In this document: in pieces, positions 45,077 through 53,108 of the stretch | Numbering within the stretch: the stretch's first letter is position 1 | How the letters are laid out: each line of letters starts with the position of its first letter | NCBI RefSeq assembly: GCF_036492635.1 | Contig: NZ_AP025305.1 | Location: 2,604,001 to 2,668,000, forward strand | Origin: Aureibacter tunicatorum | Lineage (GTDB): Bacteria > Bacteroidota > Bacteroidia > Cytophagales > Cyclobacteriaceae | Length of the DNA stretch: 64,000 nt | Direction: 5' to 3' | Translations under genes and position numbers: made by a program | The notes under the pieces: generated by a model | What the model was told of the DNA's origin: nothing | Databases searched by the model: none | Seen by the model: only the letters and a program-made list of their open reading frames with translations

Positions 45077-45487
45077 TTATATATGGTGCCTTAGAATAAC
45101 ATTTATTGCAAAGACAAGAAATAAAAGTAGCATACTTCCTCCAACTAGGCTAATAACAATTCTGTCATTTTTCTTTTTCTCTGATTCACTCTGCTTATTA
45201 TATTTCTCCTCTAAAAACTTCCACTTATCTTTGCGCTCAAACCGGATTCCGATATAAATAGAAGCTATAATTGGAAATGTAATACCGATTCCATAAATAA
45301 AATCTTTATTAGGCGTGAAATTAAATACTGATAATATCCCCAGAGAAAAAGATAAAATAAATATTAAAAGTATCATCATCAGCCCGCCTGCTACATTTGT
45401 AATATGGTGATCTTTTGATTTCTTCGGATCATTTATACGCCTAGATAGTCTTAAGCATATATAGTAAGTATAATCAATTATATTCAT
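45077..45487 (-). CDS. Membrane protein, putative orphan immunity protein (unit 10)
   Basis: 136 residues from ATG 45487 (the frame opens at TTG 45493). Three transmembrane helices (about 33-55, 62-80 and 110-132) separated by a charged coiled segment (FERKDKWKFLEEKYNKQSESEKKK). It is the first unit in the direction of transcription. No toxin remnant is clear upstream. Family not recognised. Confidence 0.5.
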   Translation of the reverse strand: MNIIDYTYYICLRLSRRINDPKKSKDHHITNVAGGLMMILLIFILSFSLGILSVFNFTPNKDFIYGIGITFPIIASIYIGIRFERKDKWKFLEEKYNKQSESEKKKNDRIVISLVGGSMLLLFLVFAINVILRHHI

Positions 45488-45785
45488 AGTCAAAGTTTAA
45501 TTAACGAAGTATCCAACCTTTTTTTCATCCATTATTCCAATCATTATATTTTTTTATATCGCAGAATGAATTTTAACATCCTTTCTTTTGTGCTATAACA
45601 AATAGTATAAAAAACACTGTTGAATATTCATTATAATATGCAATAACATAATAATTTCATTTGATGAAAATAACATTCTGATCGATATCCGACCAAGGTG
45701 GATTTTGTATATATGTCTTTTTTCTAATATTTTAAACCTCCATAGCTGAATATAATACTTAGCTATCCCTATCATAAATATAGCA
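45488..45785. other. Gene-free right edge of the island
   Basis: Very A+T-rich. A 71-codon leftward frame here (45593-45808) runs across the direct repeat and looks accidental. A short protein-like leftward reading (KTYIQNPPWSDIDQNVIFIK, ~45660-45720) may be a last toxin scrap; I do not call it as a gene. Confidence 0.45.
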
Positions 45786-45915
45786 AGAAGTTCTACAACA
45801 TAATCCATTTTTCACCCTTCTTTGACCACTTTTCACCTTTTTCAGCGCATCTAATTCCCTGACCTTTGTAATGTACATTAAAAAAGAGCATTACAATGAA
45901 AAAGATAATAGCATT
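45786..45915 (+). repeat. Right flanking direct repeat with promoter of the FMN reductase operon
   Basis: Begins with the araC-end sequence (AGAAGTTCTACAACATAATCCA) without the rest of araC, then three TTTTTCACC-like direct repeats (45808, 45829, 45838; first two 21 bases apart), TTTTTCAGCGCAT, GACCTTTG and the start codon at 45896. The repeats are candidate AraC half-sites. Confidence 0.75.
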
Positions 45916-46462
45916 CGGCGCCACAAACAGCAAAGAATCCATCAATAAATCCTTAGCTGCATTCACAGCGAATCAATTAGAAAATATAGCCTTTGAGATA
46001 TTGGACCTTAATGACTTTGAAATGCCAATCTACAGCATTGACAAAGAAAATGAAGAAGGAATTCATCCCTTAGCTCTGGCATTCAAAGAAAAAATAAGCA
46101 GTGCTGACGGCATCATTATCTCATTTGCCGAACACAACGGAATATTCACTTCTGCTTACAAAAATATCTACGACTGGATATCCAGAATTGATCAAAACGT
46201 ATGGGAAAACAAGCCTATGATGCTGATGGCGACATCGCCTGGTCAAAGAGGAGGAAAATCCGTTCTCGACTTTGCGGTTAACATGTATTCTTACATGAAT
46301 CAAAATACCATCACGCGCTTTTCACTTCCTTCATTTCACCAAAATTTTGATCCGGAAAAAGGCATAACCGAAGAAAGCCTCAGAAATCAGCATAAAGAAC
46401 AATTAAACCAATTTGAATCAGCGATTCTAAGCCAAAAAGAAGAAATCAAAACTGTCATGTAA
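45896..46462 (+). CDS. NAD(P)H-dependent FMN reductase (azoreductase-like)
   Basis: 188 residues with a flavodoxin-like fold: phosphate-binding FGATNSKESINKSLA, FAEHNGIFTSAYKNIYDW around the flavin ring, and MLMATSPGQRGGKSVLDF. These enzymes use NAD(P)H and FMN to reduce quinones, azo dyes, chromate or flavins in the cytoplasm. First gene of a four-gene operon (gaps of 2-3 bases) ending in a MATE pump, which suggests a response to redox-active or electrophilic compounds. Its promoter region is duplicated after araC 8.7 kb upstream. Confidence 0.88.
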   Translation: MKKIIAFGATNSKESINKSLAAFTANQLENIAFEILDLNDFEMPIYSIDKENEEGIHPLALAFKEKISSADGIIISFAEHNGIFTSAYKNIYDWISRIDQNVWENKPMMLMATSPGQRGGKSVLDFAVNMYSYMNQNTITRFSLPSFHQNFDPEKGITEESLRNQHKEQLNQFESAILSQKEEIKTVM

Positions 46463-46464
46463 AT

Positions 46465-46926
46465 ATGAAATCACTTATCCCCAAAACGATACTATTCACA
46501 ATATTAAACTTAATCATTATGAACGCTACAGCCCAATCAAACAAAGCATCAAAAGACAATTCCAAAAAGAGCATTCTTGCCAGAAGTTGCGACCCTGAAC
46601 TTTCAAGGAGTTTCGCGGAAATAGCTCCTTCGCTTACCGGAAACGCGGAATATGTATATGTGACTAACGACGATGAATTCTTCAAACAGTTGAAATCCAG
46701 AAAATGGTCAGTTGTGTACTTCGCTCCGGGAGCTTGCCGATTCAGCGCCGCTCAACGTCAAATCCCAGGAAGCAGAAATAATACAGCTAATTGGTCGCTT
46801 GACGACTATATCAAATACATCAAAACCATCCAAGGTGATAGCATTCAAATCGCTCAATCTCCTTTTGAATCCGAATCACTAAAAGAACTGAACAAGGCGC
46901 TTGACAAGGCTTATAATGTCAAATAA
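46465..46926 (+). CDS. Secreted protein of unknown function in the reductase-MATE operon
   Basis: 153 residues. A signal peptide ends around NATAQ (24). The mature part has two cysteines (SCDPELS, GACRFS) that could form a disulphide, and a hydrophobic strand VVYFAPGACRFSAAQRQIPG followed by a helical end. Tight spacing (2 bases on both sides) makes it part of the operon. No family recognised; periplasmic location predicted. Confidence 0.65.
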   Translation: MKSLIPKTILFTILNLIIMNATAQSNKASKDNSKKSILARSCDPELSRSFAEIAPSLTGNAEYVYVTNDDEFFKQLKSRKWSVVYFAPGACRFSAAQRQIPGSRNNTANWSLDDYIKYIKTIQGDSIQIAQSPFESESLKELNKALDKAYNVK

Positions 46927-46928
46927 AT

Positions 46929-47651
46929 ATGAAGAAAATAATTCTAACAACTGTAAGCCTGATCTGCTCCATTAATTTTCTGTTTGCCAATGATCCCTTG
47001 ACAACAAGTGGAAAGATAGCTGTATTGGGAAATTGGCAAACGGGAAATCTAAACCAAATCGGCATCAAGCCAAAAGGATCATTCAACATTTCTAATGACA
47101 TTTTCAGTTATTCATTAAGCGCTGACTATCACTATCAACACGTTGAAGGTCATACCGTTTTGAATGACTTGTGGGTAAATAATCTATTGAAAATTAATCC
47201 TAATGCTGACATTTTCCCAGTAGCTGTAATCAACTATGGTTTTGCATTTTCATATCAAATCAATCATGCTTTGATCAGCGGAGTCGGACTTGGCGGCAAC
47301 ATTTTAAAAAAGTCGAAAAATAAGTATATCGAAATTTCTGCGCATGCCGGCTATATGGATTTTGAATTTAAAAATGAATCCTCGCACCAAGCTCTTGCAT
47401 TAGGCTCATTGATCAATAGCTCATATCCGATTAGCAAATTATTGAACCTTGTATGGCAATTCAAAACCTATCACTCATTAAAAGAACAAGCATATTGGGG
47501 GACTAATAACACCATCACAATCAGCACAAAATTATCGTCCAAAGTCAGAATTAATATCAGCCACAATCTTCTCTACAATGCTAAAACCGTAGAAGGAATC
47601 GAAAAACACAACACACAAACCTTGCTGGGCATTGAGTACAAATTAAAATAA
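46929..47651 (+). CDS. DUF481-like outer membrane beta-barrel protein
   Basis: 240 residues. Signal peptide (1-20, FLFAND), then amphipathic strands typical of a small barrel, beginning GKIAVLGNWQTGNLNQIGIKPKGSFNIS, the DUF481 style (salt-induced outer membrane proteins), and ending LLGIEYKLK. It sits between a secreted protein and a MATE pump. Transport or envelope stress function unknown. Confidence 0.65.
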   Translation: MKKIILTTVSLICSINFLFANDPLTTSGKIAVLGNWQTGNLNQIGIKPKGSFNISNDIFSYSLSADYHYQHVEGHTVLNDLWVNNLLKINPNADIFPVAVINYGFAFSYQINHALISGVGLGGNILKKSKNKYIEISAHAGYMDFEFKNESSHQALALGSLINSSYPISKLLNLVWQFKTYHSLKEQAYWGTNNTITISTKLSSKVRINISHNLLYNAKTVEGIEKHNTQTLLGIEYKLK

Positions 47652-47654
47652 ATC

Positions 47655-49058
47655 ATGAAAAATCTCTCAGAAAATAAACCTATACGAAAAGAGCTGTTGT
47701 CTATGATCGCACCGGCTTCGTTCGGTATGTTGCTAACATTTCTATTTCAACTCGTGGATACCTACTTCATTGGCAAGCTTGGCACAAATGAATTAGCCGC
47801 AATAGGATTTTCTTATCCTGTCTACCTATTGATCGTCAGTTTATTCATGGGTTTGGCATCCGGCATATCAGCGGCTGTAGGCAAAGCCATTGGCGAGAAG
47901 AATTTAAACAAAGCGAAATTCCTCACGACTATTTCGCAGTTTAGCTTTATGATAGTCACTGTTGTCATAGGAACTTTAGGCTATTTTTCCATTTCATTTG
48001 TATTCCAAATGCTTGGAGCAGATCATAACGCAATCATACTTATTTCCGACTATATGGAAATCATCTATATTGGGATGTTCGCTTTGGTAGGCACGCTAAT
48101 TGGAAATGCAGCGCTCATGGCTAAGGGAGTCATGGTTAAATCAACTATCATCATGGCTATTGGAGGTGTTTGCAATCTTGCACTTGATTATCTTTTAATC
48201 TTCGGCATTGGTCCTTTCCCTATTATGGAATTGCAGGGAGCCGCATTGGCCACGGTTATCTCTTGGGGAGTAACATTTATTCTAATGACCATTTTATTGC
48301 ATAAGGAAAACTTATGGTCAATCTACGAGCTATTGCTTTTTTCTCAAATGAAATCCGCATTAAGCGAAATTTTAAAAATTGGAATGCCTGCTGTAGTCGC
48401 TCAAATACTAAACCCTGTGGCAATAACAGTAATCACTGCCCTTGTCGCCAATTATGGAGAAAAAGCTGTCGCGGCATATGGCATTGCAGTGAGAATCGAG
48501 TCATTAGGACTCACCGGCATACTTGCTTTAAGCGTCATCATGACTCCACTGGTCGCTCAAAATTACGGAGCAAAACTCAAAGAAAGACTCGATCAAATTA
48601 TAATCTACGCGGGAAAGCTAAATGTATATTGGTCTATCGCTTTTTATATTTTGCTTATTGCATTTTCCACCTCGATTACATCCATATTCTCAAATGACCC
48701 TGTAGTAATTAATCATACTGCCAACTATTTTTATATCGTGGGAATATCATTCATGGCATATGGGCTGACACTTTCCACCACTTCCTTTTTCAATGGTGTA
48801 TATCAACCAAATACATCGCTCAGATTAACCTTGATTAAGTCTCTAGTATTGACGATCCCTTTCGCCTTTTTAGGCTCATGGATTAATATAGAATCGATTT
48901 GGATTGGAATTACATTGGCAAATTTCGCGGGCTTGATCGTTGCAGATAAAGCGTTGAAAAAATGGAAATTGGAAAACCAATCAGAACTGATCGGAATCAA
49001 TAGAATACTGGCTTATAAAGACGATTTTAAGATTTTGGCTAAAATTGCAAAAAGGTAA
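47655..49058 (+). CDS. MATE-family multidrug/Na+ antiporter
   Basis: 467 residues with 12 transmembrane helices in two MatE halves. Motifs include FQLVDTYFIGKLGTNELAAIGFSYP in the first half, GNAALMAKGVMVKS, ATVISWGVTFILM and the matching IAVRIESLGLTGILALSVIMTPLVAQNYGA. It exports cationic or aromatic compounds with Na+ or H+ exchange. Last gene of the FMN reductase operon; a 13-bp perfect-stem terminator follows. Pairing an oxidoreductase with a pump suggests modification followed by export of a toxic compound. Confidence 0.9.
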   Translation: MKNLSENKPIRKELLSMIAPASFGMLLTFLFQLVDTYFIGKLGTNELAAIGFSYPVYLLIVSLFMGLASGISAAVGKAIGEKNLNKAKFLTTISQFSFMIVTVVIGTLGYFSISFVFQMLGADHNAIILISDYMEIIYIGMFALVGTLIGNAALMAKGVMVKSTIIMAIGGVCNLALDYLLIFGIGPFPIMELQGAALATVISWGVTFILMTILLHKENLWSIYELLLFSQMKSALSEILKIGMPAVVAQILNPVAITVITALVANYGEKAVAAYGIAVRIESLGLTGILALSVIMTPLVAQNYGAKLKERLDQIIIYAGKLNVYWSIAFYILLIAFSTSITSIFSNDPVVINHTANYFYIVGISFMAYGLTLSTTSFFNGVYQPNTSLRLTLIKSLVLTIPFAFLGSWINIESIWIGITLANFAGLIVADKALKKWKLENQSELIGINRILAYKDDFKILAKIAKR

Positions 49059-49070
49059 GCGGATACTAGA

Positions 49071-49105
49071 TAAAATGATATTCAAAAACAATGAATATCA
49101 TTTTA
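49071..49105. terminator. Bidirectional terminator after the MATE gene
   Basis: TAAAATGATATTC (49071-49083) pairs perfectly with GAATATCATTTTA (49093-49105); it lies between convergent genes. Confidence 0.75.
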
Positions 49106-49131
49106 CATTTTCACGTATTTATTCCTCTACA

Positions 49132-50019
49132 TTACAGGTTTTTTAGGCCAAAACTTAAATTAGCATCTGCTTTAACATGCAAAAATAAATTCACGTTTTC
49201 AGGTTCACTGTTAACCTTGATCTGGGTTTTATCATAACCAGCTTCCAATGCCAAAGATTCAAGCGATCCAATGCTTCTATGTTTCAAAAACCACTCTCCT
49301 ATTATCTCCATATAATTTCTGCTTGGATTATGATCTTCATTAAAATTTCCAATCACAATTTCACTTTCCAAATCCATCCATTCACCCATTCTGTTTAAAA
49401 TAGTCACAAAGGCCTTGTCATTAAAATAATCAAACAAGCCTGCCGACCAGATCAAATCGTATTTTGAATCAGTATCAAATTTCAAGATATTTTTATGGAT
49501 AAAAGTAATCTTGTCAGAATTTTCCTCATTGAGCTCTTTAGCATATTCAATCGCATTCTCATCCAAATCCAAGCATGTAAATGTTAGATTAGAACTATCA
49601 GCAATTTCCTCAAAAATCTCAAAGACATCCCTAGCGGGGCCGCAAGCGATGTTCAAAACATTCAATGCTCCCTTCTGATCAAGCTTTTCTTTAATGAGCA
49701 ATTTGAAATAATCTTTCCTATTTCTAACAGCTTTTGCAGCAGAGTTTGACAAAGAATAATCATCCCATTTTCTAAATTCATCTGACGCATCTTTTGTATA
49801 AATCCTGTCTATGATTTTAAAGTCCCCCGCATACCCAAAGGGTTTATTGAGTATATGCCCCATTATTGACTCTGACGATACTAAAAAAGACAAATCCTTT
49901 TTATTTATTTGCTTTAAAATCTCTGGATGACTCTGGCATAATTGATCAATCAATTCAAATTCCAATTGATCCGGGCCATTTTTATCCAATATCGCTGAAA
50001 AAGTATTTTTTGAAATCAT
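49132..50019 (-). CDS. SAM-dependent methyltransferase
   Basis: About 295 residues from ATG 50019; the frame opens at TTG 50043. A helical N-terminal region containing MGHILNKPFGYAGDFKIIDRIY precedes a class I Rossmann domain: motif I LNIACGPARDVFEIF, motif II LTFTCLDLDENAIEYAK, then DLIWSAGLFDYFNDK. The N-terminal block is the one seen in methyltransferases related to Xanthomonas extracellular factor proteins. The acceptor is unknown. Monocistronic. Confidence 0.8.
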   Translation of the reverse strand: MISKNTFSAILDKNGPDQLEFELIDQLCQSHPEILKQINKKDLSFLVSSESIMGHILNKPFGYAGDFKIIDRIYTKDASDEFRKWDDYSLSNSAAKAVRNRKDYFKLLIKEKLDQKGALNVLNIACGPARDVFEIFEEIADSSNLTFTCLDLDENAIEYAKELNEENSDKITFIHKNILKFDTDSKYDLIWSAGLFDYFNDKAFVTILNRMGEWMDLESEIVIGNFNEDHNPSRNYMEIIGEWFLKHRSIGSLESLALEAGYDKTQIKVNSEPENVNLFLHVKADANLSFGLKNL

Positions 50020-50183
50020 AACTATATTATTGAGAGTAGCCAACTATTTACATAAGCTTTAAAAATATTGAAGGTGAAATAACTGATACAAACACCCTTT
50101 GCAAAAAACGTTTTCACATACACCCTAATTTAATCCTTGAAAAATAATCAAATAAATTCAAAAAAAAATTAATCCTGAATTAA

Positions 50184-51122
50184 CTATTTAAGAAGCTTAA
50201 TGCCAACATTAATATATGGTTTAATATCCGTGTTAATGCTACCTTTCATATTCAAATTATCATCTTGTATTTCAATTCGATTACGAACAGATAATCCAGC
50301 ACTCAAATTGATATAAAAGTCTCCAAAAATATTCATGTGAGAATCTGGGCCAATCAAAATTCTTGTATATGAAACTCTATTTGCAAATTCAAGCTCATTA
50401 AGCTGATACGAATCAAAGTTTGCATTGTAAAGATTGCCAAAAACAGTCGCTTTGAATCCTAATCGAAATTTATCACTTGGTTCGAAATAATGAGCTAAAT
50501 AAGCTGGCAAATAAATTATTGTCGTCCAATTATTTTTCTTTCTTAGATAGTTTAACAACGGCAAAATCATAGGCCTACCAAAAGTTGTCGTATATATAAG
50601 CCCAGTCCCATATTCGATATTCTTATCAACGCGTTTGGTCGCTAAAAATGAAGTTTGGAAAATCCAATCATCTGCATGCAAAGGCTCTACAAAATCAGAG
50701 GCAATAGTTGGCATAAGCATAAAAGAAATTTTCCAATTCTTTTTTAGCATTCTCACAAAGCCAATTCCAACAGCAATTGACTGATAGTATTTATTAACTT
50801 GCGTACCGGTTAGATTATGTTCCGCCTCAAAAGAGAAATAAGAATGTACTAATCGAGAAGTCAAAATGGTCTGATTATTATCAAGAGGAAAACCTAAATT
50901 AACAGCGGTTCTGACTTCGCTTAGCAACAGCTTATTTTGGTCATAATTAGTAGCTGGATAGTGAATAAATTCCGATGTAAAAAGAGGGAACTTTACCAAG
51001 CGAGAAAAATTTGTGGTATCAGTTTCGTTCTGTCCCATCAAATTTTCACAGTGAAACACTATAGTCAAACAAAGTATAACTTTAATTCTCAAAAATGACA
51101 ATTTAGTAAAATTACTATTCAT
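50184..51122 (-). CDS. DUF6268-like outer membrane beta-barrel protein
   Basis: 312 residues. Signal peptide (about 1-30, MGQNE) and repeated amphipathic strands (QSIAVGIGFVRMLKKNWKISF; NIFGDFYINLSAGLSVRNRIEI) ending in VGIKLLK. The layout is that of Bacteroidota 12-14 strand barrels (DUF6268 type). No partner genes: separate from the methyltransferase by 160 bases and from the next gene by 630. Function unknown. Confidence 0.6.
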   Translation of the reverse strand: MNSNFTKLSFLRIKVILCLTIVFHCENLMGQNETDTTNFSRLVKFPLFTSEFIHYPATNYDQNKLLLSEVRTAVNLGFPLDNNQTILTSRLVHSYFSFEAEHNLTGTQVNKYYQSIAVGIGFVRMLKKNWKISFMLMPTIASDFVEPLHADDWIFQTSFLATKRVDKNIEYGTGLIYTTTFGRPMILPLLNYLRKKNNWTTIIYLPAYLAHYFEPSDKFRLGFKATVFGNLYNANFDSYQLNELEFANRVSYTRILIGPDSHMNIFGDFYINLSAGLSVRNRIEIQDDNLNMKGSINTDIKPYINVGIKLLK

Positions 51123-51755
51123 AAATTTTAATGATATTTGATTTCATTCAACCCATCTTCTCGTTTGAGAAAGAGCATATAAGTGGCTATTTTTTCTTCA
51201 AAATAATAACTGAGATTTCGAGCTAAATTCCCTCCCTTCTTGGAAAAGCCAAAAAACCAAAGCCTCTATTGAGGTTAACAAACTTTACTGCTTTTTCATA
51301 AAGCCCAAAACAAAACTACAAGAAGTGGCCTAACCATTCCTCAATATTTTTATCGACTATACTGTCATATCCAAATACATAATTGCTTTAAAGCAATCAA
51401 AGACATATTCAATTTTTACCGAACGAATCATTAGTATTTAATAAGCCCCTCTTATTGAAAATCATCCAATATGGATATATTGGCAAGTTTATAATGTAAA
51501 ATTAAAGGGTTTATTCATTTCAAAATTGAAAGTAATTTCAGTTTTGAAAACCCAAAAGTTGATAATATAAAAGAAAAATTGTCTCCTCTACTGAAGATTA
51601 AATGCTTGCACTATTAAACCGACAATTATAATTTTTACTATCTATTCATATATTTTACATATATTACAAGAATTTTATTTCGGATCACTATTTCATCCCA
51701 TATTGAACACCTCAATTTATTATGTCAATTAACTAAAACAAACGCTTTTGTCATC
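51123..51755. other. 633-base intergenic stretch
   Basis: No coding frame, repeat or RNA gene that I can support. It separates divergent genes, so it should hold both promoters, but no clear TAnnTTTG plus TTG pair was found. Confidence 0.5.
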
Positions 51756-52658
51756 ATGAACAATTTAAAATGGTCTCACTTCCTTTCCTTTTTCTTTATT
51801 CTATTTATGGCATTTCAATTTTCAAAACCATTGAAAATGTTGTGGAATCAAAATATTGAACACGAAAAAACCATTAATAAGCTAAATAAGAACAACCAAC
51901 TTAAAGAAGAAGACTTGAAAGCTAAAGTGAACAAGGTCAAAGCCCTTCAATTTAGAAATTATCGATTATTCAGCATGCTCGCAATATTGATAGGCTGCGG
52001 CATTGGATATTTTTGGACAAATGCAACGGCAAAAAAACGCTTAAATCAACAAAAAGAAATTTCCGATCATCAATTATTTTCCGTCGCAAATTCTGAATAT
52101 GCTTTAGATTGGAGCGAGATGAAAAATGGCGGCAATAACATGATGACGGCTCAAATAATCAAAAATAGCCCTGAATCCATCAAAATAAAATCAACATTCA
52201 TGTCAAAAATATTTTCTTGGGCCTTTATACTATTGGGACTAAATGAATTCACATTCAAAGTTTATACTTTTATACTAAAATTTGGTATTGAAGCACTTTC
52301 CATATTAAAATCATTAGAATTGTTTTTTAACATGGGAGGCATATTTATAATCATAGGAATTGGGCTTCGAATATTTCTATCATCTTCTGGAATCTTTAGG
52401 CTTGATAAGCAGGTTTTAATTGACAGTAAAATAATCCCTTTCGATCAATTCTTAGCCTTGCAATTTATAACCAAGCAAGTTCACTTTCGTCGAGAGCACT
52501 CTCAAACATTCCCTTGTTATGAGCTTAACCTTGTTCTTAAAGATGGCAAAAGAATAAACCTTCTTAATCACGGGGTACTAAAAAGCATTAAGAATGACGC
52601 GTATTTATTGAAAAATGAATTGAACATCCCCATTTTAATTTTAGAGAATAAATATTAA
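51756..52658 (+). CDS. Membrane protein of unknown function
   Basis: 300 residues with about four transmembrane helices: one at the N-terminus (7-26), one near 66-85, and two around 147-168 and 190-212. A coiled, charged segment (EHEKTINKLNKNNQLKEEDLKAK) lies after the first helix, and a soluble C-terminal domain (FRLDKQVLIDSKIIPFDQF … ILILENKY) ends the protein. Co-transcribed with the next gene (2-base gap). Family not recognised. Confidence 0.6.
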   Translation: MNNLKWSHFLSFFFILFMAFQFSKPLKMLWNQNIEHEKTINKLNKNNQLKEEDLKAKVNKVKALQFRNYRLFSMLAILIGCGIGYFWTNATAKKRLNQQKEISDHQLFSVANSEYALDWSEMKNGGNNMMTAQIIKNSPESIKIKSTFMSKIFSWAFILLGLNEFTFKVYTFILKFGIEALSILKSLELFFNMGGIFIIIGIGLRIFLSSSGIFRLDKQVLIDSKIIPFDQFLALQFITKQVHFRREHSQTFPCYELNLVLKDGKRINLLNHGVLKSIKNDAYLLKNELNIPILILENKY

Positions 52659-52660
52659 AC

Positions 52661-53026
52661 ATGACTTCGCAAGTATTTCACATTAAAGAAATGACTCCAA
52701 AAGTTTCTGTTTTAGACATATTATCTCCACCGAAAAACGAATTAGAGAAATATTCAAGCCAATTAGCTTTTTATACAGGAGTTTTGTCAAGTGAAATTAA
52801 AATTGGCGACACATTTACAGTACTCTCCTCCACCAAGTCTTCCCAATATATTTTTTCAAAATTTAAGATCGAACGTATTATAATGCTTGCAAAGGACACT
52901 ATATCTGCTCCAAAAGGCTATCACGCTATTATTTTTTTATCGTCTCAAATTCAGAAAAATGAAATTTTATCACAACTTGGCAACTCAAATAAAACAAACA
53001 CTATAGATGTATGTGAATTCTCTTAA
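52661..53026 (+). CDS. Small cytoplasmic protein of unknown function
   Basis: 121 residues, soluble, mixed alpha/beta: KYSSQLAFYTGVLSSEIKIGDTFTVLS is the most conserved-looking part, and FIFSK-type strands follow. No signal peptide. Begins 2 bases after the membrane protein stop, which suggests a functional pair. Family not recognised. Confidence 0.55.
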   Translation: MTSQVFHIKEMTPKVSVLDILSPPKNELEKYSSQLAFYTGVLSSEIKIGDTFTVLSSTKSSQYIFSKFKIERIIMLAKDTISAPKGYHAIIFLSSQIQKNEILSQLGNSNKTNTIDVCEFS

Positions 53027-53108
53027 TCCAGCTTTTTAATAATCTTCCAAACTCCACCACACTCTCATTTTCCTTTATTAAATTAGCTTTTCAAACAATC
53101 ATTTGATC

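Noticed and set aside
45593-45808. 71-codon leftward reading frame as a gene
   Set aside because: It runs across the right direct repeat, reading the antisense of the araC end (MDYVVELL), and has no protein-like pattern or start context.
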